This document shows positions 1 to 11,099 of a stretch of DNA of 64,000 nucleotides, one piece after another. The notes under the pieces are model-generated. The model was not told the origin of the DNA, did not search any database, and saw only the letters and a program-made list of their open reading frames with translations. Position numbers and translations under genes: made by a program. The stretch is from Novosphingobium meiothermophilum. GTDB taxonomy: Bacteria; Pseudomonadota; Alphaproteobacteria; Sphingomonadales; Sphingomonadaceae. Position 1 is the first letter of the stretch, and the number at the start of each line of letters is the position of its first letter. The DNA is taken from assembly GCF_003171715.1 (NCBI RefSeq), contig NZ_QGHL01000012.1:90633-154632 (forward strand). The letters run 5' to 3'.

Positions 1-1
1 T

Positions 2-244
2 GCGCGCGGATCGGACGAGGAGCGCGCCTTCTGGCAGGCGGCAATCGCGGGGGACCGCACCTCAGACGCCGATCTGGCCCATGCGGTTGAACTGATCCGC
101 CGCCACGATGCAGTCAACGCCACGCGCGAACGCGCCCGCATGTATGCCCAGCGCGCGATTGACGCCATCGCCGGTTTCCCCGCCAGCGCGGCCAAGACCG
201 CAATGACCGAGGCCGCCCTGTTCGCGGTGGCGCGCCGCTTCTGA
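2..244 (+). CDS. Polyprenyl diphosphate synthase, C-terminal fragment
   Basis: The reading frame is open from the window edge and ends with TGA at 242-244; the start lies outside the window. The 80 visible residues resemble the C-terminus of trans-isoprenyl (octaprenyl-type) diphosphate synthases: an ARGSDEERAFW segment, an acidic helix, and a final helix ending ALFAVARRF. These enzymes extend farnesyl diphosphate with isopentenyl diphosphate to make the quinone side chain. The catalytic DDxxD motifs would lie upstream and cannot be seen, so the call rests on the C-terminal pattern only. Confidence 0.7.
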   Translation, partial: ARGSDEERAFWQAAIAGDRTSDADLAHAVELIRRHDAVNATRERARMYAQRAIDAIAGFPASAAKTAMTEAALFAVARRF

Positions 245-263
245 CCCAGCCGGAGAACACCTG

Positions 264-1280
264 ATGCAGCATCGTCGTCTTGGCCGTTCGGCCATTGTCG
301 TTTCCGATATCTGCATGGGAACCATGACCTTCGGCAGTCAGGTCGACGAGGCCGAGGCGCTGCGCGTGCTCGACCGGTCGTTCGATGCCGGGATCAACTT
401 CTTCGACACGGCCGAAGGCTATCCGGTGCCACCGGACGTGAAGTGGGTTGGCCGGACAGAGGAGATCGTTGGCAAGTGGCTGAAAACCAAGCCGCGCGAT
501 GCGATCATCCTTGCCACCAAGGTTTCCGGGCCAAGCCATGTCTGGTTCCGCTCGCCCTGCCGCAGCGGGATGACCGCGCTGGACCGGCGCAATATCAAGA
601 CGGCGATCGACGCCAGCCTCAGGAAGCTTGGCACCGATTACATCGATCTCTACCAGACCCACTGGCCGGATCATGACACCCCCTATGACGAAACCATGGC
701 GGTGCTCGATGAACTGGTGCGCGCAGGCAAGGTGCGGATCACCGGCTGCTCGAACGAGACAAGCTGGGGGCTGATGAAGTCCATCGCCGCGGCAGAGCGC
801 CTGGGCACCGTGCGGTATCAGACCATCCAGAACAATTTCAGCCTCAACAACCGCCGGTTCGAGGATGAACTGGCGCAGGTCTGCCGCAAGGAAGGCGTCA
901 GCCTGATACCCTATTCCCCCATCGCGGGCGGCGTGCTTTCGGGCAAGTATCAGGGCGGAGCCTTGCCTGAAGGCGCGCGCTTCTCGCGCTATCTCGCCAT
1001 GGAAGGGCGGCAGGCCCAGATGGGCAGGCGCTTTGTGAACGAGCGCTCGCTGGCGTCAACCGAGCGGTTCATGGCCATTGCCGCCGAGGCAGGGCTAGAT
1101 CCGGTGACAATGGCGGTTGCATGGTCGAAGCAGCACGATTTCGTGGCATCGACCATTGTTGGCGTGGGGGCGGAAGGCCAGCTCGATGCCATCCTTGCCG
1201 CGGCCGATCTGGTGCTGCCGCACGATGTGATGAAGGCAATCGACCGGGTCAGCCGCGAGATTCCCTATCCCATGGGCTGA
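264..1280 (+). CDS. Aldo/keto reductase (NADP-dependent, Tas/AKR type)
   Basis: A 338-aa single-domain (beta/alpha)8-barrel oxidoreductase. The catalytic tetrad of the aldo/keto reductase family is visible: Asp48 and Tyr53 (NFFDTAEGY), Lys86 (LATKV) and His133 (LYQTHW). The C-terminal part has the usual cofactor-binding region (STIVGVG). The length and the insertion between Lys86 and His133 fit the Tas/YajO-like branch, which reduces small aldehydes or ketones with NADPH in the cytosol; the substrate cannot be read from the sequence. It starts 20 bases behind the polyprenyl synthase and probably shares its transcript. The start has a purine-rich stretch (CCGGAGAACACC) just upstream. Confidence 0.93.
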   Translation: MQHRRLGRSAIVVSDICMGTMTFGSQVDEAEALRVLDRSFDAGINFFDTAEGYPVPPDVKWVGRTEEIVGKWLKTKPRDAIILATKVSGPSHVWFRSPCRSGMTALDRRNIKTAIDASLRKLGTDYIDLYQTHWPDHDTPYDETMAVLDELVRAGKVRITGCSNETSWGLMKSIAAAERLGTVRYQTIQNNFSLNNRRFEDELAQVCRKEGVSLIPYSPIAGGVLSGKYQGGALPEGARFSRYLAMEGRQAQMGRRFVNERSLASTERFMAIAAEAGLDPVTMAVAWSKQHDFVASTIVGVGAEGQLDAILAAADLVLPHDVMKAIDRVSREIPYPMG

Positions 1281-1298
1281 GAGGCTGCCCTCACGTTT

Positions 1299-1445
1299 CT
1301 ATCGGCGGCCCCGATGCTTGCGCCACAGCCACCAGCAGCTCGTGCCGAAGGCTGCGCACAGCGCCAGAAATGCCCCGCCGATCATCGCACCGCCAAGCAG
1401 AAGACCGGTGGTCAGCGCCACCACGAAGTCGAGCGTGGTCCTCAT
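1299..1445 (-). CDS. Small single-pass membrane protein
   Basis: A 48-aa frame on the minus strand begins at an ATG at 1445. The protein is almost entirely one hydrophobic Gly/Ala/Leu-rich segment (about residues 9-37) followed by a basic tail (WLWRKHRGRR), the pattern of a small inner-membrane protein with its C-terminus in the cytosol. It lies convergent to the aldo/keto reductase and in front of hrpB. No family is recognised and there is no strong ribosome binding site, so the call rests on the clean hydrophobic/basic layout only. Confidence 0.45.
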   Translation of the reverse strand: MRTTLDFVVALTTGLLLGGAMIGGAFLALCAAFGTSCWWLWRKHRGRR

Positions 1446-1558
1446 CCACAGGCGTCTAGCGTTTGGCAGCCGATCTGGCCACCGGAATGCGCAGAAGCGT
1501 ATGCAGGGCAAGGGCGCGCCATTGCCAGCGCGCCGCCGGTGCCGGTAAAGGGCGCGGG

Positions 1559-4006
1559 GTGAACGATCTTCCCATTCATGCCGTCCTGCCCGATCTTCTG
1601 GCCGCCCTGCAGGCTGGTTCGTCGGCCGTGCTGGTCGCGCCGCCGGGAGCGGGCAAGACGACCGCCGTTGCCCCGGCCCTGCTGAGCGAGCCATGGTGTT
1701 CCGGGCAGGTCATCGTGCTGTCCCCCCGGCGCGTGGCGGCACGGGCGGCAGCCGAACGCATGGCCGAAATGCTGGGGGAACAGGCGGGCGAGACCATCGG
1801 CTATGTCACCCGGCTTGATGCGAAGCGCTCGGCACGCACGCGCATTATCGTGATGACCGAGGCGATCTTCGTTTCCACGATCCTGCGCGATCCCGAATTG
1901 CAGGGCGTCTCGGCGGTCCTGTTCGACGAGGCGCATGAACGCCATCTCGACAGCGATCTGGGTCTTGCGCTGGCGATAGAGGCGCAAGGCGTGCTGCGCG
2001 AGGATCTGCGGCTGGTGGTCATGTCGGCCACGATCGATGGATCACGCTTTGCCGCATTGATGGGCGACGCGCCGGTGATCGAGAGCGAGGGCAAGGCGCA
2101 TCCGCTGACCGTCAAGTGGCTGGGCGAGCGGCCTGATGTGAAGATCGAGGCCGCCATGGCTTCGGCTATCCAGACCGCGTGGCGCGAGGAGGAGGGTGAC
2201 ATCCTCGCCTTTCTGCCGGGCGTTGCGCAGATCGAGCGAACGGCGGACCTGCTGGCCGGGCGGCTGCCGCAGGCGCTGGTCCTGCCATTGCACGGACAGG
2301 TGGAGCCTGCCGGACAGCGGGCAGCCATCCGGCGCGACTCCGCAGGAAAGCGCCGCATCGTGCTGGCCACGAGCATTGCCGAAACCTCGCTCACGCTGGA
2401 TGGTGTTTCGGTGGTCGTGGATTCGGGGCTTTCCCGCCGGGCCGAGTTCGACAAGGCCGCCGGGGTTACGCGGCTGGTCACCACGCGCGCCAGCCAGGCA
2501 TCGGCGGCGCAGCGCGCGGGCCGTGCCGCGCGGCAGGGACCGGGCGTTGCCTACAGGCTGTGGGAAGAGGCTGGCCATGCCGGGCGTCCGGCCTTCGATC
2601 CGCCGGAAATGGCCACAAGCGATCTGGCGCCGCTGGCGCTCACACTGGCACAGTGGGGTGCGGGCGATCCTGCGGGCATGGCATGGCTCGATCCGCCGCC
2701 GGCAGCGTCAATGGCAGCGGCGCAAGGCGCGCTGCGTGCGCTGGGCGCGCTGGACGGCGATGGGCGCATCACGCCGCATGGCAGGGACATGGCGCGCCTG
2801 CCGATGGAGCCTGCGCTGGCACACATGCTCCTGTTTGCCGCCGAACGCGGACAGGCGCGCGAAGCGGCCGGTCTTGCGCTTCTCCTTCAGGAGCGCGGCC
2901 TTGGCGGCAGGGGCGAGGATCTGGCGCGCAGGCTTGAGCGCTGGTCTGCCGAGCGCGGCGGCAGGGCCGATGCTTCGCGCAAGCTTGCCGAGCGCTGGGC
3001 GACTATGGCCAAAAGGATCGTTGAAGTGCGCGCGGCGCCGGTTCCGGCGGGCGTGCTGCTGGCCGAAGCCTTTCCCGACCGGATTGCGCGCGCGCGGACC
3101 GCATCGGGAGAGGACTGGCTGGCGGCAGGCGGACGCGGCTATCGGCTTGATCCGGCATCACCACTTGCCGCTGCAAAGTGGCTGGTGATCGGGGATGCGC
3201 AGGGCGAAGCACGCGGTGCGCGCATCACAGCGGCCATTGCGGTGGAGGAAGATGACATTGCCCGCCACCTGACGCACCGGATCGAGGAACGCCATGCCCT
3301 ATCGTGGAATGCGCCGGAAGCGCGGGTGGAAGCGCGGCTTGAGCGTCGTCTGGGGGCGATCGTGCTGGCGCGGGTGCCCGACCCCCGGCCCGATCCCGAT
3401 GCGGTTGCGGCCTGCCTGATTGCCGCTGTGCGCGAAGGCGGGCTTGGTCTGCTGCCGCTGGGCGCGGCGGCAAGGGCGCTGCTCGTGCGGGCAGACTATG
3501 CCGGACTGGAGGCTCTGTCGCCAAGCGCCCTTCTGGCATCGCTGGAGGACTGGCTCGGCCCCTTGCTGGCGGGAAGGCGCGATCTTGCTATCGGTGCGGG
3601 CAGGTTGCACGAGGCCTTGCTGAACCGGCTTGGCTGGAACGAGCGGCAGCTGCTTGACCGGGTGGCTCCGGCGGAGTTTCGTTCACCCGCAGGCACCAGC
3701 CATGCCATCGACTATGGCCACGAAGGTGGACCGTGCGTGGAAGTGCGGGTGCAGGCGTTGTTCGGGCTTGAAGCGCACCCTTGCGTGGGCCAGCCGCCAC
3801 GCCCCCTGCTGCTCAGCCTGACCAGTCCCGGCGGAAAGCCCATTCAGACCACGGCCGATCTTCCGGGTTTCTGGCGCGGATCGTGGCGGGATGTGGTGAA
3901 GGACATGAAGGGCCGCTATCCGAAACACCGCTGGCCGGATGAGCCTTGGGCCGAAGACCCCAGTCTCAAGACCAAAAACGCCTTCAACGCGGCAAAGCGG
4001 GCTTGA
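1559..4006 (+). CDS. hrpB: ATP-dependent RNA helicase HrpB (DEAH box)
   Basis: An 815-aa DEAH-box helicase when started at the GTG at 1559; this gives the usual HrpB length of about 820 aa, whereas upstream starts add about 30 unrelated residues. Walker A (PPGAGKTT) is at residues 28-35 and the DEAH box at 123-126, followed by SAT, QRAGRAAR and the C-terminal HrpB-specific region ending KRYPKHxWPDEPW-like (GRYPKHRWPDEPW). HrpB proteins are related to DEAH RNA helicases but their bacterial substrate is poorly known. It stands alone between a small minus-strand gene and the complex I subunit gene. Confidence 0.93.
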   Translation: MNDLPIHAVLPDLLAALQAGSSAVLVAPPGAGKTTAVAPALLSEPWCSGQVIVLSPRRVAARAAAERMAEMLGEQAGETIGYVTRLDAKRSARTRIIVMTEAIFVSTILRDPELQGVSAVLFDEAHERHLDSDLGLALAIEAQGVLREDLRLVVMSATIDGSRFAALMGDAPVIESEGKAHPLTVKWLGERPDVKIEAAMASAIQTAWREEEGDILAFLPGVAQIERTADLLAGRLPQALVLPLHGQVEPAGQRAAIRRDSAGKRRIVLATSIAETSLTLDGVSVVVDSGLSRRAEFDKAAGVTRLVTTRASQASAAQRAGRAARQGPGVAYRLWEEAGHAGRPAFDPPEMATSDLAPLALTLAQWGAGDPAGMAWLDPPPAASMAAAQGALRALGALDGDGRITPHGRDMARLPMEPALAHMLLFAAERGQAREAAGLALLLQERGLGGRGEDLARRLERWSAERGGRADASRKLAERWATMAKRIVEVRAAPVPAGVLLAEAFPDRIARARTASGEDWLAAGGRGYRLDPASPLAAAKWLVIGDAQGEARGARITAAIAVEEDDIARHLTHRIEERHALSWNAPEARVEARLERRLGAIVLARVPDPRPDPDAVAACLIAAVREGGLGLLPLGAAARALLVRADYAGLEALSPSALLASLEDWLGPLLAGRRDLAIGAGRLHEALLNRLGWNERQLLDRVAPAEFRSPAGTSHAIDYGHEGGPCVEVRVQALFGLEAHPCVGQPPRPLLLSLTSPGGKPIQTTADLPGFWRGSWRDVVKDMKGRYPKHRWPDEPWAEDPSLKTKNAFNAAKRA

Positions 4007-4039
4007 TTTGCGGCCTGATTCGTGTGCAAGCGCAGCATC

Positions 4040-4318
4040 ATGTCAGCACGCATCTACCAGCGCCCGAAGAACGCCATGCAGTCCGGCAAGGCCCGGACCA
4101 GCGACTGGCTGCTTGAGTTCGAACCTAGCGAGGCCCGGCGCCCCGATCCGCTGATGGGCTGGGCCGGTTCAGGCGATACGCAGGCACAGGTCGTTCTTGC
4201 CTTTGCCTCGCAGGCAGAAGCGCAGGCCTACGCCGAACGCTATGGCATTGAGGCGCGGGTGATCCCCACCCCGCCGCGCAGGCTGAAGCTGCAAAGTTAC
4301 GCCGACAATTTCCGCTGA
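4040..4318 (+). CDS. ETC complex I subunit (NDUFS4-like)
   Basis: A 92-aa protein of the ETC complex I subunit conserved-region family, homologous to mitochondrial NDUFS4, an accessory subunit of the NADH dehydrogenase peripheral arm. Recognisable features are the start MSARIYQRPKNAMQSG, the DWLLEFEP motif, a GW-AGSGDTQAQV segment, and the closing PRRLKLQSYADNFR. It is typical of alphaproteobacteria. The ATG at 4040 is chosen over a GTG at 4022 because family members begin MxARIY. It sits 34 bases after hrpB and directly upstream of the SRP RNA gene, as in other sphingomonads. Confidence 0.92.
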   Translation: MSARIYQRPKNAMQSGKARTSDWLLEFEPSEARRPDPLMGWAGSGDTQAQVVLAFASQAEAQAYAERYGIEARVIPTPPRRLKLQSYADNFR

Positions 4319-4368
4319 GCCAAGCCGGGGCAGGGCTGGACAAACCCGCGCTTCCTCTCCATATGGCG

Positions 4369-4466
4369 CGCCGGGAGTCGGTCGGACGCTTGCGTCCGCC
4401 AACCTGGTCAGGTCCGGAAGGAAGCAGCCACAACGGGTTGCGGCGGGTCGGCCGGCTCCTTTTCCA
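4369..4466 (+). ncRNA. ffs: Small signal recognition particle RNA (4.5S type)
   Basis: The universally conserved SRP RNA domain IV core is present at about 4408-4431 (GGTCAGGTCCGGAAGGAAGC, then AGCC). The flanking bases can pair to extend the helix (AACC-TGG before the core with CCA and GGTT after it). The ends are approximate, set from the G/C-rich complementary flanks. The RNA binds Ffh to target membrane proteins for co-translational export. Its position just upstream of dnaX is common in alphaproteobacteria. Confidence 0.9.
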
Positions 4467-4523
4467 CCCCATAACGCGCGATGCCTTTCGACATTGGCGC
4501 CGCAAGTTCCTAGATAGGGAACG

Positions 4524-6455
4524 ATGGGCGATTCACCTGACATGTTTGGCGACGGGCCGGAGGACGAGGAAGCCGGTCCAAGTGCGCAGGAGCTTGAAGC
4601 TGCCGGGCAGGTCTCGCTGTTCGGCGATCCTGAGCCGGCACCGGCCCCGGCTCCAGCCACAGTTCCAGCCCTGGCCCCGGCGCAAGCGCCAGCGGCGGAC
4701 CTTGCCAGCCCGCAGGAACGGCCGGTCCCGTCTGTTGCCGCCGAACCTGCCCCTGCCGTGGCAGCGCCGCCATCGGCACCAGCCGCGTTGCAGCCCTACC
4801 GCGTGCTGGCGCGCAAGTATCGTTCGCAGACCTTCGCCGAACTGATCGGTCAGGATGCGATGGTCCAGACGCTGGCCAACGCGATCAAGCGGGATCGGCT
4901 GGCCCATGCCTTCCTGATGACCGGCGTGCGCGGGGTGGGAAAGACCTCTACCGCCCGCCTCATCGCCAAGGCGCTCAATTGCATCGGCCCTGACGGGCAG
5001 GGCGGCCCGACGATCGATCCGTGCGGCGTGTGCGAGCCTTGCGTGGCGATTGCCGAGGGCCGCCATATCGACGTGATCGAGATGGACGCGGCGTCGCACA
5101 CGGGCGTCGATGATGTGCGCGAGATCATCGAGGCGGTGCGCTATGCCGCCGTTTCGGCGCGCTACAAGATATATATCATCGACGAAGTCCACATGCTCAC
5201 GCGCAATGCCTTCAACGCGCTGCTCAAGACGCTTGAAGAACCGCCCGCGCACGTGAAGTTCCTGTTCGCCACGACGGAAGTGGACAAGCTGCCGGTCACG
5301 GTGCTCTCGCGCTGCCAGCGGTTTGATCTCAGGCGCATTCCCGCCCCGCTGCTGGCCAGCCATTTCGCCATGATCTGCGGCAAGGAAGGCGTCGAGGCCG
5401 AGGACGAGGCGCTGGCAATGATCGCTGCTGCTGCCGAAGGCTCGGTCCGCGATGGCCTGTCGATCCTCGATCAGGCGATCAGCCACGCCGATCTTGTCGG
5501 CAGCGACGATGGCGCGACGCGCGTCACCGCCGAACAGGTCCGGCAGATGCTTGGTCTTGCCGACAAGACAATGCAGCGCCGCCTGCTGGAGGCGGTGCTT
5601 TCGGGCAAGGGCGATCAGGTTCTTGCGGAAGTGGCGCAGCAATATGCACTGGGCATCGAACCCATTGCCATGATGCGCGCGCAGATGGACGTGGTGCACC
5701 GCGTCACAGTGGCGCAGGTCGGTGGTATCGGTCCCGATGTGCGGTCGAGCGAAGAGCGCGAGACTCTGGAAAAGTGGGCAGGCACCTTGTCTGCCGGGCA
5801 GTTGCACCGCCTGTGGCAGTTGCTCCTCAAGGGCTACGAGGAAGTGAAGATCGCGCCCGATCCGCTGGTGGCGGCGCAGATGGCATTGCTGCGGGTGATG
5901 CACGCGGCCGATCTTCCCGATCCGGGCGGACTGGTGAAGAAGCTGGAAGAGCTGGCCCAGCGCCCCGCGCTTGCCGCACCGGCGGCCGGTCATTCCCATG
6001 GCGCGGACAGCGGTGCGCCCGAAGCGGGCCATGCTGCGCCTCAGGCAGCTCCTTCGGCAGCGCGTGTCAGCGCCGATTGGGAGGCACTGGTCGAGCAGGT
6101 CGAACAACATGCGCCGCTTGTCGGTTCCACCATGCGCCTTGGCGTGCGGGTGGTGGAACTGCGTACCGGCCTCTTGCGCTATCAGCTTGCACCGGGCTTG
6201 CCGGGCGATCCTGCGGCCGATATCCGCCGCGCTCTGGCGCAGGCTACCGGCGAGGCATGGACTGTCGAGCGGGGCGAGGGAGAGGCCTTGCCCAGCCTTG
6301 AGGAGGCGCGGGCGGCAAAGGCAGCGGCGGAAGAAGCCGCGATGAAGGCCGATCCGCTGGTCAAGGCCGCGCTGGAAGCCTTTCCGGGTGCGGTCATCAT
6401 CGATGAGGACAGCTCGCAAGAGCACGAGAAAAGACCCTGGAGCAAACGCGCATGA
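4524..6455 (+). CDS. dnaX: DNA polymerase III subunits gamma and tau
   Basis: A 643-aa clamp-loader ATPase. An unusual N-terminal extension of about 85 residues, rich in Pro, Ala and Glu, precedes the conserved VLARKYRSQTFAELIGQ start; such extensions are seen in sphingomonads. Walker A (GVRGVGKTSTA) lies around residues 134-143, the four-Cys zinc module (C..C..C..C) at about 152-173, then Walker B (YIIDEVHML) and the SRC arginine-finger motif. The C-terminal third (Ala-rich linker, then about 120 residues) is the tau-specific region. The start is preceded by GGGAACG; a short inverted repeat GTTCC/GGAAC (4506-4522) overlaps the binding site. The stop overlaps the ybaB start (ATGA). Confidence 0.96.
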   Translation: MGDSPDMFGDGPEDEEAGPSAQELEAAGQVSLFGDPEPAPAPAPATVPALAPAQAPAADLASPQERPVPSVAAEPAPAVAAPPSAPAALQPYRVLARKYRSQTFAELIGQDAMVQTLANAIKRDRLAHAFLMTGVRGVGKTSTARLIAKALNCIGPDGQGGPTIDPCGVCEPCVAIAEGRHIDVIEMDAASHTGVDDVREIIEAVRYAAVSARYKIYIIDEVHMLTRNAFNALLKTLEEPPAHVKFLFATTEVDKLPVTVLSRCQRFDLRRIPAPLLASHFAMICGKEGVEAEDEALAMIAAAAEGSVRDGLSILDQAISHADLVGSDDGATRVTAEQVRQMLGLADKTMQRRLLEAVLSGKGDQVLAEVAQQYALGIEPIAMMRAQMDVVHRVTVAQVGGIGPDVRSSEERETLEKWAGTLSAGQLHRLWQLLLKGYEEVKIAPDPLVAAQMALLRVMHAADLPDPGGLVKKLEELAQRPALAAPAAGHSHGADSGAPEAGHAAPQAAPSAARVSADWEALVEQVEQHAPLVGSTMRLGVRVVELRTGLLRYQLAPGLPGDPAADIRRALAQATGEAWTVERGEGEALPSLEEARAAKAAAEEAAMKADPLVKAALEAFPGAVIIDEDSSQEHEKRPWSKRA

Positions 6456-6787
6456 AGTCGATGGAAGAGATGATCCAGGCTGCCCAGAAGGCAGCGCAGA
6501 CCATCCAGAAGCAGATGGAAGATGCCCAGTCGAAGCTCGACGCAATCGAGGTCGAAGGTGCCGCCGGTGGCGGTCTGGTCAAGATCCGCGCTTCGGCCAA
6601 GGGCCGGGTCATCGGAGTGGCGATCGACGAAAGCCTTCTGGCGCCATCGGAAAAGGGCATTCTGGAAGATCTCGTAGCGGCGGCCTTCAACGATGCCCGG
6701 ACCAAGGCCGATGCGGCAGCCGCCGAGGAAATGCAGAAAGTGCAGATGGCCGCAGGCATTCCGCCGGGCTTCAAGCTGCCGTTCTGA
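6452..6787 (+). CDS. ybaB: YbaB/EbfC nucleoid-associated protein
   Basis: A 111-aa protein of the YbaB/EbfC family, which forms dimers with a tweezer-like fold and binds DNA. The N-terminal coiled coil (MEEMIQAAQKAAQTIQKQMEDAQ) is followed by the beta-sheet region (GLVKIRASAKGRVIGVAID) and the helical end with PPGFKLPF, a conserved closing motif. It overlaps dnaX by four bases (ATGA), the classic dnaX-ybaB operon; recR, often the third gene, is absent here. Confidence 0.95.
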   Translation: MKSMEEMIQAAQKAAQTIQKQMEDAQSKLDAIEVEGAAGGGLVKIRASAKGRVIGVAIDESLLAPSEKGILEDLVAAAFNDARTKADAAAAEEMQKVQMAAGIPPGFKLPF

Positions 6788-6893
6788 CCTGCGCGTTCTG
6801 TCAGGCAGGTGTCGCAATTCATCGCGCGGGTCTTGCCGGAAATGCAATCGCTTGCCATGTGGTGCGCTGCATGACGGCTGATCCCTGCCGCCC

Positions 6894-7946
6894 GTGCCGC
6901 AGTGGATTGTCCGTTTGAGCATTACCCTTCTTGCCAGTGCCGCCATGCTTGCCGCGCCCGGCGCCATGGCGGATCTTCCCGGAGCTGATGCGGCAGAGCA
7001 GGGTATCTCTGCTCCGTCCCCCGATGAAGCGGCTGTTCCTCCGGTTTCCTCGCGCATTGCCCTGCCTCCGGTCGATCCGGCGGGTGCCGCGCCGTCCGCG
7101 CCGTCACTCGACGAGATCGAGCAGGACGAGGCGGCCATCGTGGTTTCCGGCCAGCGCGCGCCCCGGCAGGATCCGATGCAGGCCATCAATCAGGCATCCT
7201 ATGATGCCGTGCAGGCGGTGGATGATGCGGTGATCGCGCCGCTTGCCACCGGCTATCGCAAGGCGCTGCCCGGTCCGGTCCGCACGGGGCTGCGCAATGT
7301 CCTGCGCAATCTGACCGAGCCTGTCATTGCCCTGAACTTTCTGCTCCAGCTTAAACCGGGCAAGGCGGCCGAAACCGTGGGGCGCTTTGCCGTCAACTCC
7401 ACCGTGGGCATCGCCGGCCTGCTTGATGTCGCTGTCGGCAAGCCGATAAACCTTCCCTATCGGCGCAATGGCTTCGCCTATACGCTGGGGTATTACGGCG
7501 TGGGGCCGGGGCCATACATGTTTCTGCCGCTGGTGGGGCCAACCACCGTGCGCGATGTCTTCGGGCTGACGCTCGACCGCTTTCTGCTGCCCTTCGCCGT
7601 GGGCGGCCCCTTGCAGCATCCTGCCTATGTCATCGGCAGCTTCACCATCCGCTCGCTCGACGAGCGTGTGGAAAACGATGCGCTTTTCCGCAAGATACGC
7701 GAAGAATCAAACCCCTACGCCAGTTACCGCGAGCTTTACCTGAAGACTCGGCAGGCCGAAATCGATGCGCTGAAGGGAAAGCCCGTGGTGCTTCAGGACG
7801 AAGCGCTGCTGCCTGCGATCGTGCCAACACCGCCGCCCTTCGTGGATGCGCCGCCCCCTGCGCCGCCTGCACCGGCACACAGCGCGGCCGTGCCGGATAT
7901 CGTGTTTGTTGCCGAACCCGTGGTGCAGCCGCTGCCTGAGGGCTGA
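6894..7946 (+). CDS. mlaA: MlaA family outer-membrane lipid-asymmetry protein
   Basis: A 350-aa protein with the MlaA (VacJ) core: DPMQAINQASYDAVQAVDDAV, NVLRNLTEPVIALNFLLQ, RFAVNSTVGIAGLLDVA and a GYYGVGPGPYMFLPLVGPTTVRD block. MlaA extracts mislaid phospholipids from the outer leaflet of the outer membrane and hands them to MlaC. An N-terminal signal sequence is visible (LLASAAMLAAPGAMA), but no lipobox cysteine, so unlike E. coli MlaA it may not be lipidated. A Pro-rich tail follows the domain. The start used is a GTG at 6894; a TTG at 6915 is an alternative. Confidence 0.88.
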   Translation: MPQWIVRLSITLLASAAMLAAPGAMADLPGADAAEQGISAPSPDEAAVPPVSSRIALPPVDPAGAAPSAPSLDEIEQDEAAIVVSGQRAPRQDPMQAINQASYDAVQAVDDAVIAPLATGYRKALPGPVRTGLRNVLRNLTEPVIALNFLLQLKPGKAAETVGRFAVNSTVGIAGLLDVAVGKPINLPYRRNGFAYTLGYYGVGPGPYMFLPLVGPTTVRDVFGLTLDRFLLPFAVGGPLQHPAYVIGSFTIRSLDERVENDALFRKIREESNPYASYRELYLKTRQAEIDALKGKPVVLQDEALLPAIVPTPPPFVDAPPPAPPAPAHSAAVPDIVFVAEPVVQPLPEG

Positions 7947-8030
7947 TCCACAGCCTAACGTGCGCAAGGCCATTGCGAGGCGGGCACCGGCCCCCCATAT
8001 CGGATCAAAGCGCCGGGCGGCGGGCCGGGC

Positions 8031-10454
<2,424 letters not shown>

Positions 10455-10585
10455 TCTGGCTGCACCGCGAAGGACAAGGCTTGCGAAAAGGTGCGACGGG
10501 GGCGGCGCGGGTGCGCTGCCCCCATCTTGTTGCACAAGGTGACAAAAGGAGCGCGCAAATGGTGGTGCTGCGCTGCTTTAACCTT

Positions 10586-10614
10586 TGACAGGGCCTTGTT
10601 TCTCGGCTCTCTTT
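10586..10614 (+). promoter_or_regulatory. Candidate promoter for hupB
   Basis: A consensus -35 hexamer TTGACA is at 10586-10591 in the 248-base gap between lon and hupB. The -10 region 17 bases further on (TCTCTT) is poor, so this is a tentative call based mainly on the -35 and on the need for strong HU expression. Nothing else is seen in the gap. Confidence 0.3.
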
Positions 10615-10702
10615 CGCGCCTCTCAAAACCCGATTCCGTCAGGTTCATTCAACGTGGCCTGGCTGCTTGAAGACGACACATAAGAACCAGGGGATTTCCG
10701 CA

Positions 10703-10975
10703 ATGAACAAGAACGATCTGATCGGCGCGGTCGCCGACATCAGCGGGCTGTCGAAAGGTGATGCCACCAAGGCTGTTGAGGCGGTTTTCGAATCGATCTC
10801 CGGCGCGCTGGCCAAGGGCGACGAAGTGCGCCTTGTCGGCTTCGGCACCTTTTCCGTGGCGAAGCGCAAGGCTTCCACCGGCCGCAACCCGCGCACGGGC
10901 GAGCCGATGGCAATCAAGGCTTCGGCCCAGCCCAAGTTCAAGGCGGGCAAGGGCCTGAAGGACGCGGTCAACTGA
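10703..10975 (+). CDS. hupB: HU family DNA-binding protein
   Basis: A 90-aa histone-like protein: MNKNDLIGAVADISGLSKGDATKAVEAVF helix pair, then VRLVGFGTFSVAKRKASTGRNPRTGEPM, the beta arm that grips DNA in the minor groove, and a final helix. HU dimers bend and compact DNA. The ATG at 10703 is chosen over an upstream in-frame ATG at 10667 because HU proteins start at MNKxDLI, and AGGGGATTTCCGC gives a ribosome binding site. It is followed by a strong terminator. Confidence 0.97.
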   Translation: MNKNDLIGAVADISGLSKGDATKAVEAVFESISGALAKGDEVRLVGFGTFSVAKRKASTGRNPRTGEPMAIKASAQPKFKAGKGLKDAVN

Positions 10976-11019
10976 TTGCGTGAAGGCCGCGCGTTCGCGG
11001 CACGAACAGCAAAAAGCAG

Positions 11020-11055
11020 CGGCGCCGGTCATGCAGACTGGCGCCGTGTTTTTTT
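11020..11055 (+). terminator. Rho-independent terminator behind hupB
   Basis: An 11-bp stem (CGGCGCCGGTC with GACTGGCGCCG, one G-U pair), a five-base loop ATGCA, then TG and seven T residues. It ends the hupB transcript and faces the convergent lipoprotein gene. Confidence 0.92.
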
Positions 11056-11099
11056 GCTGAAACCCGCCCCGGCCGATGCAGCGGTTTTTCAGGGCTACA

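Noticed and set aside
4533..6545. A 670-codon minus-strand frame opposite dnaX
   Set aside because: Antisense shadow of dnaX with no recognisable motif.
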